64,000 nt of DNA from CAWEHU01 sp963808965 (GTDB lineage Bacteria > Pseudomonadota > Alphaproteobacteria > Acetobacterales > Acetobacteraceae): contig CAWEHU010000020.1 of NCBI GenBank assembly GCA_963808965.1, positions 124,001 to 188,000 of the forward strand, given 5' to 3'. The position numbers and the translations under genes are program-made. The notes under the pieces are model-generated. The model was not told the origin of the DNA, ran no database searches, and saw only the letters and a program-made list of their open reading frames with translations. Below are positions 48,659 through 57,481 of the stretch, piece after piece (position 1 is the first letter of the stretch; each line of letters begins with the position of its first letter).

Positions 48659-49536
48659 GCGCGCAACACGAGCGTCGTCCATGCCCCCTCCCGGACGCTG
48701 CCAACCAACCGCAAGCCGTGCGGACGGTGGGCGGCCAGCACCATGCGCGCCTGCCGCTCCAGAATCCCCGCCAGGATCGCGATGCCGCCGGGCGCGAGAT
48801 GCGCCGCGAGATGCTTGGCCATGAGGCAGAGCGGCCGCGCCAGGATGTTGGCGAACACCAGATCGTACGGCCCCGCCCGCCGCACGACGGGATCGCGCCA
48901 GCCATCCGCAAGCCGGACCCGCACCAGCCGGGCCACCCCGTTGAGCGACGCGTTCTCGGCCGCGACGCGCACCGACCACGGGTCGATGTCGGTCGCCAGC
49001 ACGCCGCGGCAAAAGAGCCGCGCCGCTGCCATCGCCAGGATGCCTGAGCCGGTGCCGAGATCGAGAATGCGACGCGGCCGCCGGTGCGCCACGCGCTCCA
49101 GCGCACGGAGACAGCCCCGCGTCGAGCCGTGCTCGCCCGAACCGAAGGCGAGGCCCGCATCCAAGGTGAGCGTGATCCGCCCGGCAGCGTGCCTCTCCTC
49201 CAGATGAGTCCCGCGCACGGCGAAGCGCCGGCCGATGAGCTGCTCGGGGAACGCCGCGTAGGTCCGCGCGAGCCAGCCATCGGCGGGAGTCTGCGTGCGC
49301 GCCACTGGAACGGCGATCCCGGACACGGAGGCCGCGAGCGCGAGTGCCGCCACGAGTTCCGGCTCGTTCGTGCCGACCTCCTTCACGCCTTCAATTCGCC
49401 AGAGCTCGGCCGGCTCCTCCCGAAACAGGCCGACGGTCTCGCAGACGCTGCGGAGCGCCGCCTCATAGGCATCCAGCGCCGCTTGCGGCACCTCGACGGA
49501 TACGGTTTCGAGCGCAACGGCATGGCGGGAGGTCAT
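48655..49536 (-). CDS. prmA: ribosomal protein L11 methyltransferase
   Basis: A SAM-dependent methyltransferase for L11, 293 residues. Seen: an N-terminal domain of about 110 residues, GLAFGSGEHGSTRGCLRAL, SAM motif ILDLGTGSGILAMAA, and motif IV FANILARPL (Asn-Ile-Leu replaces the usual NPPF pattern as in PrmA). The ATG overlaps the uvrD stop (ATGA). Complete. Confidence 0.92.
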   Translation of the reverse strand: MTSRHAVALETVSVEVPQAALDAYEAALRSVCETVGLFREEPAELWRIEGVKEVGTNEPELVAALALAASVSGIAVPVARTQTPADGWLARTYAAFPEQLIGRRFAVRGTHLEERHAAGRITLTLDAGLAFGSGEHGSTRGCLRALERVAHRRPRRILDLGTGSGILAMAAARLFCRGVLATDIDPWSVRVAAENASLNGVARLVRVRLADGWRDPVVRRAGPYDLVFANILARPLCLMAKHLAAHLAPGGIAILAGILERQARMVLAAHRPHGLRLVGSVREGAWTTLVLRA

Positions 49537-51719
49537 GCCCGCTCCACGAAACGATCGAGCACGCGTTTCGCACCGGCCCGATCGAACGCGATATCCAGCC
49601 GGTCGTCCTCGGCGGCCGTCACGGTCCCGTAGCCGAACTTTTGGTGAAACACGCGACTGCCGACCGGAATTGCCTCGGCACGCGCCGGCCGCTGGGGTTG
49701 CTCCCAGACTTCCACCACCTTCTGCCGCCGCGCCATCAACGGGAACTGGCCCGCGAACGCGGGCGCCATGTTCGCCCGTGCATCGCGCGCCAGAGCGGCG
49801 GAACCGGTGCGCTCGACATGCGTATCCGGCAGCTCCTCGATGAAGCGGCTCGGGATGCTGCTCTGCCAGTTGGCGTAAATGCGACGGTTCGCGGCGTAGC
49901 TGACGACGGCCCGGCCGCGCGCCCGGGTGAGCCCGACATAGGCGAGCCGCCGCTCCTCCTCGAGACCCTTGAGGCCCTGCTCGTCCAGCGCGCGCTGGTT
50001 GGGGAACAGCCCCTCCTCCCAGCCGGGCAGGAACACCGTGTCGAATTCGAGCCCCTTCGCCCCGTGCAAAGTCATCAGGGAGACGCGGTCGCCCTCGGCG
50101 TTCTCTTCGTTCTCCATCACCAGCGACACGTGATCGAGAAAACCGCCGAGCGTCTCGAAGTCGGCCAGAGCGCGGACGAGTTCCTTGAGGTTCTCGAGCC
50201 GGCCCGGCGCCTCCGGCGACTTGTCCTGTTTCCACATCCCCGTGTAGCCGGATTCGTCCAACACGGTCGCGAGCGTCACGACATGGCCCTCACGCTCCAG
50301 CATTTCGCGCCAGCGGGCGAAGCCGTGCAGCAGGCCGGAGACGCTCTCCCGCACGCGGCCCTTCAGTCCCCCATCGGCGATCAGTTTCGCCGCTGCTTCG
50401 GTCAGCGGAATCCGACTCTCGCGCGCCGTCTCGTGCATGGCCCGCAAGGCCGCATCGCCCACACCCCGCCGCGGCACATTGACGATGCGCTCGAAAGCGA
50501 GATCGTCGGCCGGCTGGTTCAGGACGCGCATATAGGCGATGGCGTCGCGGATCTCCTGCCGCTCGTAGAACCGCAAGCCGCCGACGACTCGGTACGGGAT
50601 GCCGAGCGTGATCAGCCGCTCCTCGAAGGCGCGCGTCTGGAACCCGGCGCGCACCAGCACCGCCATTTCGGCCAGAGGATGACCGTCCCGCCGCAGCGCC
50701 TCGATGCGATCGCCCACCATGCGGGCCTCTTCGTCGGAATCCCAGAGGCCGAGCACGCTAACCTTCTCGCCAGTGGCGTCCTTGCGCCCCGGACGCAACG
50801 TCTTGCCGAGCCGTCCCTCGTTGTTGGCGATGAGCGCCGAGGCCGCCGCAAGAATCGGCGCCGTCGAGCGGTAGTTCGCCTCCAGCCGCACGATGCGCGC
50901 GCCCTCAAAATCCTTCTCGAAGCGGAGGATGTTTTCGACCTCGGCGCCGCGCCAGGAATAGATCGACTGATCGTCGTCTCCGACGCAGCAGATATTTTTA
51001 TGTCCCTGGGCGAGCAGCCGCAGCCAGAGATACTGCACGAGATTCGTGTCCTGGTACTCGTCGACCAGGATGTAGCGGAACGTGCGGTGATACTGCGCCA
51101 GCAGGTCGGGTTTGGTGCGCAGGAGCTCGGTCACGTGCAGCAGCAGGTCGCCGAAATCGACGCTGTTCAATGCCGCGAGCCGGTCCTGGTAGGCGGCGTA
51201 CAGCTCGCGCGCGCGGCCGTTGGCGAAATCGGTGTCCTCCGCTGGCGTAACTCGCGAGGGTGATAGGCCACGGTCCTTCCAACGCTGGATCGCGGCCATC
51301 AAGGCCTGCGGTGGCCATCGCTTCGGATCGAGGCGGGCTGCCTCCATCAGTTGCTTCAGCAGCCGGAGCTGATCGTCGGTGTCCAGAATGGTGAAGGACG
51401 AGGTTAGCCCGATCTCCTGGGCGTGACGCCGCAGCATGCGTGCGCAGAGAGCATGGAACGTGCCGAGCCAGAGCCCTTCCGCGGGGCGGCCCAGGATGGC
51501 GCTGACCCGCTCGCGCATCTCTCGTGCCGCCTTGTTGGTGAAGGTAACGGCCAGCACCTGGCCGGGGAAAGCGCGGCCGGTCAGCAGGATATGGGCGAAG
51601 CGCGTGGTCAGCACCCGCGTCTTGCCGGTTCCCGCGCCGGCCAGCACGAGCAACGGACCGTCCACCGTCTCGACCGCCTCGCGCTGCTCGGGGTTCAGAC
51701 GGGCCAGGTAGTCGGTCAT
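49533..51719 (-). CDS. uvrD: UvrD/PcrA-type superfamily I DNA helicase
   Basis: 3'-5' helicase for nucleotide-excision and mismatch repair, 728 residues. Seen: Q-motif LNPEQREAVETVDGPLLV, Walker A AGAGTGKTRVLTTR, motif Ia AVTFTNKAAREM, motif II VDEYQDTN, motif III DDDQSIYSWRGA, motif IV REANYRS-like (LEANYRST), motif V LMTLHGAKGLEF, motif VI EERRLAYVGLTRAR, and a C-terminal Tudor-like end (VFHQKFGYGTV). ATG at 51719 follows the family start. Heads the uvrD-prmA-aminopeptidase-PDT operon behind an SOS-like box. Confidence 0.94.
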   Translation of the reverse strand: MTDYLARLNPEQREAVETVDGPLLVLAGAGTGKTRVLTTRFAHILLTGRAFPGQVLAVTFTNKAAREMRERVSAILGRPAEGLWLGTFHALCARMLRRHAQEIGLTSSFTILDTDDQLRLLKQLMEAARLDPKRWPPQALMAAIQRWKDRGLSPSRVTPAEDTDFANGRARELYAAYQDRLAALNSVDFGDLLLHVTELLRTKPDLLAQYHRTFRYILVDEYQDTNLVQYLWLRLLAQGHKNICCVGDDDQSIYSWRGAEVENILRFEKDFEGARIVRLEANYRSTAPILAAASALIANNEGRLGKTLRPGRKDATGEKVSVLGLWDSDEEARMVGDRIEALRRDGHPLAEMAVLVRAGFQTRAFEERLITLGIPYRVVGGLRFYERQEIRDAIAYMRVLNQPADDLAFERIVNVPRRGVGDAALRAMHETARESRIPLTEAAAKLIADGGLKGRVRESVSGLLHGFARWREMLEREGHVVTLATVLDESGYTGMWKQDKSPEAPGRLENLKELVRALADFETLGGFLDHVSLVMENEENAEGDRVSLMTLHGAKGLEFDTVFLPGWEEGLFPNQRALDEQGLKGLEEERRLAYVGLTRARGRAVVSYAANRRIYANWQSSIPSRFIEELPDTHVERTGSAALARDARANMAPAFAGQFPLMARRQKVVEVWEQPQRPARAEAIPVGSRVFHQKFGYGTVTAAEDDRLDIAFDRAGAKRVLDRFVERA

Positions 51720-51755
51720 GCCGGGAAGAATTGAGGGCGCACGGGGAGGGATATA

Positions 51756-51770
51756 GAACGAGCGACGAAC
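51756..51770. promoter_or_regulatory. probable LexA box upstream of uvrD
   Basis: GAAC-GAGCGAC-GAAC, the reverse-complement form of the alphaproteobacterial GTTC-N7-GTTC repeat. It lies 36 bases before the uvrD ATG and 89 bases before the divergent outer-membrane protein gene. An exact match with this spacing is expected about twice by chance in 64 kb, so position next to uvrD is the main support. Confidence 0.6.
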
Positions 51771-51858
51771 GCGACCAACCCGCCATGCCCGCCTCCGCCC
51801 CGCGCATTCGCCTACGTGGAACAAAGCCAAGTCGAGCGGCCGTGATGAGTTCCTTTCG

Positions 51859-53433
51859 ATGCTTTTCCGGCTACCTGCCGCCATGCGCTCCGTCCGTCCT
51901 CTCCTTGTGTTCGCCCTCTTGCTCGGCGGCTGCACCGTCGGCCCGGACTTCCAGAAGCCATCCTGGATGTCACCCTCCTCCTGGTCCTCCCGCCGGGCGG
52001 TCACGGAGGCGACGGGCCGGAGCGAGGCGGTTTCCGAACCCATCGACCCGCAATGGTGGAATCTCTTCCAGGACCGCGAGCTAACCTCGCTCGAAGAGCG
52101 GGTCGCTGCCGCCAACCTTGACGTCCGCGCGGCCACCGTGCGGCTCGCCGAATTGCGGGCGCAACGTGGCATCGCGGCGGCCGACCAGTTCCCCTCGTTC
52201 AACGGTAACGGCTCCTACACGCGCGAGAAGATCAGCAACCGGGGCGCCATCAGCCTCTTTGGCGGCGGCGCCGGAAGCGGCACAGCCGCCAACCCGCAGA
52301 CGTCCGCGAATGGCCTGGGCGGGACACAAGGCGCGATTCCAACCACCGTGACAGGCGGCCAGAAGATCGCGCCCTTCAACCTCTGGCAGTACGGCTTCGA
52401 TGCGTCCTGGGAACTCGACCTCTGGGGTCGCGTGCGCCGCTCGATCGAAGCCGCGGATGCGAGCGTGGAGGCCTCAGGCGAGGCGCGACGCAACACCTTG
52501 CTCACCTCGTTGGCCGAGGTCGCGCGCGACTACATCCAGCTGCGCGGCACGCAGACGATGTTGCAGATCGCGCGTGACAACCTCAAGACCGCGCAGGAGA
52601 GCCTGCAATTAACGCAGCAGCGCGCGCAAGGCGGGGTTTCGACCGATCTCGACGTTGCCAACGCGAGCGCCGAGCTACGCAGCACCGCCGCCGAGATTCC
52701 GAGACTCGAGCAGCAGGAGGCGCAACTGATCAACGCGCTCAGTCTGCTGCTCGGGCAGGAGCCGAACGCGCTGCGCGGCGAATTGGAGCAGGCCCAGCCG
52801 ATCCCTCCGGTCCCGCCCCGCGTGCCGGTCGGCCTGCCCTCGGAACTGGCCCGCCGCCGCCCCGATATTCGGCAAGCAGAGGCGCAGCTCCATTCCGCGA
52901 CGGCTGATATCGGCGTAGCGGTCGCCAATTTCTATCCGAGCATCACCCTGACCGGCTCGCTCGGCCTGCAAGCGCTGCGCTTCAAGGACCTCGGCAACTG
53001 GGACGCGCGGCAATATTCGCTCGGGCCTGCGATCACCATCCCCATCTTCGAGGGCGGCCGGCTCAAGGCGACCTTGGAACTGCGCAAGACGCAGCAGCAG
53101 GAAGCAGCGATCAGCTATCAGCGGACGGTGTTGAATGCCTGGCACGAGGTGGACAACGCGCTCACCGCATATCAGACGGAGCAAGCCCGCCGCGACCAGC
53201 TCGCGCAGGCGGTCGCGCAGAACCGACGCGCGCTCGGGTTGGCGCAGGAGCGGTACCGGGCGGGATTGATCGACTTCCTACAGGTCCTCATCTCGCAACG
53301 CAGCCTGCTCGCGACACAACAGCAACTCGCCGACAGCACGACCCAAGTGTCGAACGATCTGGTCGCGCTCTATAAAGCGCTCGGGGGAGGCTGGGAGAGC
53401 GACTTCCCGCTTACAGAACCGGCGCGGTCTTGA
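51859..53433 (+). CDS. RND efflux outer-membrane lipoprotein (NodT/OprM type)
   Basis: The outer-membrane channel of a tripartite efflux system, 524 residues. Seen: lipobox LLLGGC after an N-terminal hydrophobic stretch, WWNLFQDRELTSLEERV, and two repeated coiled OEP domains (ending GLIDFLQVLISQRSLLATQQQLADS). No pump or membrane-fusion gene is adjacent. A start 24 bases downstream is possible. Divergent from uvrD. Confidence 0.9.
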   Translation: MLFRLPAAMRSVRPLLVFALLLGGCTVGPDFQKPSWMSPSSWSSRRAVTEATGRSEAVSEPIDPQWWNLFQDRELTSLEERVAAANLDVRAATVRLAELRAQRGIAAADQFPSFNGNGSYTREKISNRGAISLFGGGAGSGTAANPQTSANGLGGTQGAIPTTVTGGQKIAPFNLWQYGFDASWELDLWGRVRRSIEAADASVEASGEARRNTLLTSLAEVARDYIQLRGTQTMLQIARDNLKTAQESLQLTQQRAQGGVSTDLDVANASAELRSTAAEIPRLEQQEAQLINALSLLLGQEPNALRGELEQAQPIPPVPPRVPVGLPSELARRRPDIRQAEAQLHSATADIGVAVANFYPSITLTGSLGLQALRFKDLGNWDARQYSLGPAITIPIFEGGRLKATLELRKTQQQEAAISYQRTVLNAWHEVDNALTAYQTEQARRDQLAQAVAQNRRALGLAQERYRAGLIDFLQVLISQRSLLATQQQLADSTTQVSNDLVALYKALGGGWESDFPLTEPARS

Positions 53434-53446
53434 ATACACGCCCGCA

Positions 53447-54862
53447 TCAGATAGCGAGGTCTATTCGCTCCTGGTGCAGCTGGCTCGTTAGCTCCTCGAG
53501 CCCGCGGCTCACCCCATCCAGCATCTCATCGACTTCCTCAGCCGTGATAATCAGCGGCGGGCTGAAGGCCAGCACGTCACCCGTGAGCGGGCGCACGATG
53601 ACGCCGTTCTGCTCGCAAAGCCTGGCCAACCGCACGCTCATTCTCATCGCCGGGTCGAAGTTCGTTCGCGCTTCCTTGTCCGCGACGAGTTCGATCGCGC
53701 CAAGCAGCCCGATCCCGCGCACCTCGCCGACGAGCGGATGCTCTGCGAAGCGGCTGCGCAGCCCGGCTTGCATCTGCGGCCCGACCTGCCGCACATGCTC
53801 GCCGATCTCCGTCTCATCATAAATCTTCAACGCCTCGACCGCGACCGCCGCCGCCACGGGATGGCCCGAATAGGTGTAGCCGTGGCCGAACGTGCCGATT
53901 TCGTGGCTCTCTTTCGCGAGGGCGTCGAACACACGCTGATTCACCATCACGGCGCTGATCGGCAGGAAAGCGGCGGAGAGCGCCTTGGCGCAGGTAATGA
54001 TGTCCGGTTCGACCGCGAATGTCTGGCTGCCCCAGTAATTCCCCGTACGCCAGAAGCCGCAGATCACTTCATCCGCCACGAGCAGCACGTCATGCCGGCG
54101 CAACACGGCCTGGATCTTCTCGAAATAGCCGCGCGGCGGGAGGATCACGCCGCCAGCACCCATGACCGGCTCGGCCCACATCGCCGCGACCGTGTCCGGC
54201 CCTTCGGCCAGGATCAGCTGTTCCAATTCCTCGGCGCAGCGGCTGGCGAATGCCTCTTCGCTCTCACCGGGAAACGCTCCGTGATAGTAATGCGGCGCCG
54301 GCGCATGCAGAAAGCCGGGAAGCGGCACGTCGAAACTGCGGTGGTTGTTCGCGAGGCCGGTCAGGGAGGCGGAAGCGACCGTGATCCCGTGATAGCCCTT
54401 CACGCGGCCGATGACCTTTTTCTTCCGAGGCCGGCCGAGCGCGTTGTTCATGTACCAGACCATCTTGACCGCGGTGTCGTTTGCCTCGGAGCCGGAATTG
54501 GCGAAGAACACCTTGCTCATCGGCACGGGCGCGCGCTCGATCAGCATCTCCGCGAGCTGGATCACCGGCTCGTGGGATTTGGCGGTGAAGGCATGGTAGA
54601 ACGGCAGGCGCCGCATCTGGTCGGCCGCCGCCTGCACCAGCCGCTCGTTCTCGAAACCAAGCGATGCGCACCACAACCCGGCGGCGCTCTCGATATACGG
54701 CCTTCCGGTCTCGTCCCACACCCGCACGCCGTTGCCGCGGGTCATGACAACCGGCCCGACCTCCTGATGCATTATCAGATCGGTGTAGGGGTGCAGCACG
54801 CTGGCGATGTCGCGAGCGGCCGCCGAATTGGGGCGGAGCACAGGGGACTGCGGCAAGGTCAT
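53447..54862 (-). CDS. class III aminotransferase (omega-aminotransferase type)
   Basis: A PLP-dependent aminotransferase of 471 residues. Seen: SGSEANDTAVKMVWYMNNA, GYHGITVASASLTGL, the aspartate motif VADEVICGFWRTGNYWG, and the Schiff-base Lys in TCAKALSAAFLPISAVMV, then FGHGYTYSGHPVAAAV. It resembles beta-alanine/putrescine-pyruvate transaminases. ATG at 54862 with GAGAG upstream is preferred over a TTG 15 bases earlier. Amino donor not determined. Confidence 0.88.
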   Translation of the reverse strand: MTLPQSPVLRPNSAAARDIASVLHPYTDLIMHQEVGPVVMTRGNGVRVWDETGRPYIESAAGLWCASLGFENERLVQAAADQMRRLPFYHAFTAKSHEPVIQLAEMLIERAPVPMSKVFFANSGSEANDTAVKMVWYMNNALGRPRKKKVIGRVKGYHGITVASASLTGLANNHRSFDVPLPGFLHAPAPHYYHGAFPGESEEAFASRCAEELEQLILAEGPDTVAAMWAEPVMGAGGVILPPRGYFEKIQAVLRRHDVLLVADEVICGFWRTGNYWGSQTFAVEPDIITCAKALSAAFLPISAVMVNQRVFDALAKESHEIGTFGHGYTYSGHPVAAAVAVEALKIYDETEIGEHVRQVGPQMQAGLRSRFAEHPLVGEVRGIGLLGAIELVADKEARTNFDPAMRMSVRLARLCEQNGVIVRPLTGDVLAFSPPLIITAEEVDEMLDGVSRGLEELTSQLHQERIDLAI

Positions 54863-54999
54863 GGAACTCTCGGTCAACTGATTCGAAGCAGTCTACGCCC
54901 CGAGCCCAGTGCCGAGAACCGAATCGCCGGCATGGCAGACCTCGAAACGGGGGGCGACCCTGGACGTTCTGCTCCGCGAAACCGAGCGGGAGGACGATC

Positions 55000-55599
55000 A
55001 TGGAACCCACCGCGCCTGGCCCAAGCCAGCAACTGATCGCGATGTACGACACGTACGAGGCGGCGCAATTCGCCCGGGACCGGCTGCTCGATGCTGGGCT
55101 GACCGCGAGCGAGGTCGATATCCGGGGCGAAAGTCCGGGCCACGTCGATCCCGGCTACGGTCCTGCGGACGAAGGTTTCTGGAACGCTGTCCGCCTGTTC
55201 CTCTTGCCGCAGGACGAGACCGACTACGCCGAAGCCATGCGGCGGGGCCATGTCATGCTGATCGTTCGTCCGCGGCCTGAACACCGGCAGCAGGCGCTCG
55301 ACATCCTCGAGGCAAGCAACCCGGTCGATCTCGAGGGGAGCCTGCGGCAGTGGCGGGAGGAGACTGCGGGCAGCGGCGGCGTTGCGACCCAGACCGCGCG
55401 AGACGTGCCGCCGAGTGCGGGCGGCGCGGACGTGACCGGGGTCCAGGCGGGTCCCACCGATCCTCTCGCGAGCGCCCGGGCCAGCCGGGAGAGCATCGGC
55501 CGGGTGCGCAGCTACGCGCTCGATCCGCCGGGCACCTACGCCGTGCCGCGGATGTCCGGAGCCCCCGAGGAAGGCGGCGCGGGAAAGAGCAAGGCCTAG
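55000..55599 (+). CDS. general-stress-like small protein
   Basis: A 199-residue cytoplasmic protein. The N-terminal part (LIAMYDTYEAAQFARDRLLDAGL ... EVDIRG) resembles the ferredoxin-like fold of the heat-induced/general stress protein 17M group. The C-terminal half is rich in Gly, Ala, Ser and Pro and looks disordered. A GGGAGG ribosome binding site precedes the ATG. It converges with pyrE, overlapping its stop. Function not known. Confidence 0.6.
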   Translation: MEPTAPGPSQQLIAMYDTYEAAQFARDRLLDAGLTASEVDIRGESPGHVDPGYGPADEGFWNAVRLFLLPQDETDYAEAMRRGHVMLIVRPRPEHRQQALDILEASNPVDLEGSLRQWREETAGSGGVATQTARDVPPSAGGADVTGVQAGPTDPLASARASRESIGRVRSYALDPPGTYAVPRMSGAPEEGGAGKSKA

Positions 55600-56369
55600 C
55601 GAGTCGAGCTTTCGGCCTCAGAAGTCGCCCGGCGCTCGGCCGCCTCTTCCGCGCTCGAAACGCCGCCATGCGCGGCTGACCAAGCCACCGGGTCCTCGAG
55701 AAACTTCCGCACCTGCGCGAGCGCGGTTTCCGCGAAATACGGGCGGTCGCGGCAGGCTTCCAGCACGTCCCACCAATTGCACAGATGATGCAGCGCGATA
55801 TCCATGCGCGCCAGCGTCTCGAAACTGCCGGGAAAAACGCCGTAGAAGAACACGACGAAAGCATGGTTCACGATCGCGCCCGCGTCACGCAGCGCCTGCG
55901 CGAAGCGGATCTTCGACTGGCCGTCGGTGGTCAGATCCTCGACCAGCAGCGTGCGCTTGCCCTCGGGCACGTCCCCTTCGATGAGCGCGTTGCGCCCAAA
56001 GCCCTTGGGCTTTTTGCGCACATACGCCATCGGCGCCAGCATCCGATCGGCGATCCAGGCGGCGAAGGGTATGCCCGCGGTCTCCCCGCCCGCGACCGCT
56101 TCGATGCTTTCGTAACCGACGTGCCGGTCGATCTTCTCCACTGCCAGCTCGCAGATCTTGGCCCGCGCACGCGGGAAATAGATGATCCGGCGGCAATCGA
56201 TATAGACCGGCGACTTCCAGCCCGAGGTGAAAGTGTAGGGCTCCTCCGGGCGGAAGTTGACGGCCTTGATCTCCAGCAGAATGCGGGCCGTGGTCAGCGC
56301 AGCGTCCCGGTCCCAGTCGGTCGAGTATCCGGCATTCCTGGGCATGGCGGAAGCCTGCTTCGCGACCAT
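55596..56369 (-). CDS. pyrE: orotate phosphoribosyltransferase
   Basis: Makes orotidine monophosphate in pyrimidine synthesis, 257 residues with a C-terminal extension of about 35. Seen: the loop FTSGWKSPVYIDCRRI, AGGETAGIPFAAWIADR, the flexible loop AYVRKKPKGFGRNALIEG and the PRPP-binding motif TLLVEDLTTDGQSK. A start 24 bases downstream (MPRNAGYS) is also possible. Complete. Confidence 0.93.
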   Translation of the reverse strand: MVAKQASAMPRNAGYSTDWDRDAALTTARILLEIKAVNFRPEEPYTFTSGWKSPVYIDCRRIIYFPRARAKICELAVEKIDRHVGYESIEAVAGGETAGIPFAAWIADRMLAPMAYVRKKPKGFGRNALIEGDVPEGKRTLLVEDLTTDGQSKIRFAQALRDAGAIVNHAFVVFFYGVFPGSFETLARMDIALHHLCNWWDVLEACRDRPYFAETALAQVRKFLEDPVAWSAAHGGVSSAEEAAERRATSEAESSTR

Positions 56370-56430
56370 TCGGAAACCCCTAAGCTCAGCGGGATCTCCT
56401 AGCTCCCCCGGCCACGCCCGTCCAGCCGCC

Positions 56431-56823
56431 TCATTCCACCTTCTTGCCGGATGCGTCGTAGGTCTTCAGATAAGCCAGAAGATCCTTCGCCTTCGCCTCG
56501 TCCTTGACGCCGGCGAATGTCATCTTCGTGCCTTTCACGACGGTCTGCGGGCTTTTGATATATTCAAGGAAGGTGGCATCGTCCCAGGTTATACCGGAGT
56601 TCTTGTTCGCGGCCGAGTAACTGTAGCCTTCGACGGTCCCGGCCTTGCGGCCGATCACTCCGTTGAGCTCGGGACCAACCGCGTTTTTGGCGGTAGGGCC
56701 GATCTGATGGCACGCCTTGCATTGAGCGTTGAACAGCTTCTCGCCCGCAGCGGCATCCTGGGCGTGACCAAGGCTCGTGCCCGCGAGGAGCAGGACAGAT
56801 GCAAGCGACAGCGGTTTCAGCAT
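56431..56823 (-). CDS. class I monohaem cytochrome c
   Basis: A 130-residue periplasmic cytochrome c2/c550-type carrier. Seen: signal peptide (LASVLLLAGTSLGHA-QDAA), haem motif CKACHQ, GPELNGVIGRKAG and the sixth ligand Met in KGTKMTFAGV. GGAGGA precedes the ATG at 56823. Co-directional with and close to DUF4142 and norD, so a donor for the nitrite or NO reductase is a reasonable guess. Confidence 0.92.
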   Translation of the reverse strand: MLKPLSLASVLLLAGTSLGHAQDAAAGEKLFNAQCKACHQIGPTAKNAVGPELNGVIGRKAGTVEGYSYSAANKNSGITWDDATFLEYIKSPQTVVKGTKMTFAGVKDEAKAKDLLAYLKTYDASGKKVE

Positions 56824-56858
56824 GATGCATTCCTCCGTGGTTGCGAGTTTCGATCCAG

Positions 56859-57461
56859 TCAGTACTGCGGGGCGGATTTCGGGGCCGAAAGAGCGATTCC
56901 GACGCTGCCCGCGGCCTTCTGAATCGCATCCAAATGCTTGCGCAACATCAGCTCCCGTTCCGCGGCGAAGGTGCGAAGCTCCAAATCCTGGGTTTGGGCC
57001 ATTTCCGTTTGATACGCGCCGAGCAGCCAGCGGCTGGCCTGATACTGCGCCGTGAGATAGCGCTGATTGAAATCCCCGCCGGCCTGGGCGTCCGTCAGAT
57101 GAAGAAGATCTCGCAGCTCGGGAGGTGAAGGAGCGGCCGGCTCCGGTTTGTAACCCTTGGATGCCGCGACTCGTGTCAGATCGTCCTTGAGCTTCTGCTG
57201 GTCGGCCGCGATCTCGCCTCCGAGCGCGTGCACGGGTCCGTTGGCGTTCTTCTGCGCCGCCAGCCGTCCGGCCGCGATCGACGCGGACGCGCCGGCGAGC
57301 GCATGGTCGATGAAGGTGCGATTCTCCGGCGCGAGCGGCGCACCGGGCGGTTGGGGCAGACGCAGCCGGGTGTCCGGTGCGATATTGTCCTGCGCGAACA
57401 CGGGTTGTCCCCACGACAGGACGACAACGCCGACGGACGCAAGGAGCAGCGGTCTCTTCAT
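56859..57461 (-). CDS. DUF4142 periplasmic protein
   Basis: A 200-residue exported protein with a signal peptide ending VFA-QDN and the DUF4142 helical domain (NRTFIDHALAGASASIAAGRLAAQ ... FNQRYLTAQYQ). Function unknown. It sits 20 bases downstream of norD and 35 upstream of the cytochrome gene, so it probably belongs to the nor transcript. Start chosen at MKRPLLLASV. Confidence 0.8.
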   Translation of the reverse strand: MKRPLLLASVGVVVLSWGQPVFAQDNIAPDTRLRLPQPPGAPLAPENRTFIDHALAGASASIAAGRLAAQKNANGPVHALGGEIAADQQKLKDDLTRVAASKGYKPEPAAPSPPELRDLLHLTDAQAGGDFNQRYLTAQYQASRWLLGAYQTEMAQTQDLELRTFAAERELMLRKHLDAIQKAAGSVGIALSAPKSAPQY

Positions 57462-57481
57462 GACGACCTCGTTCGAGCGGA

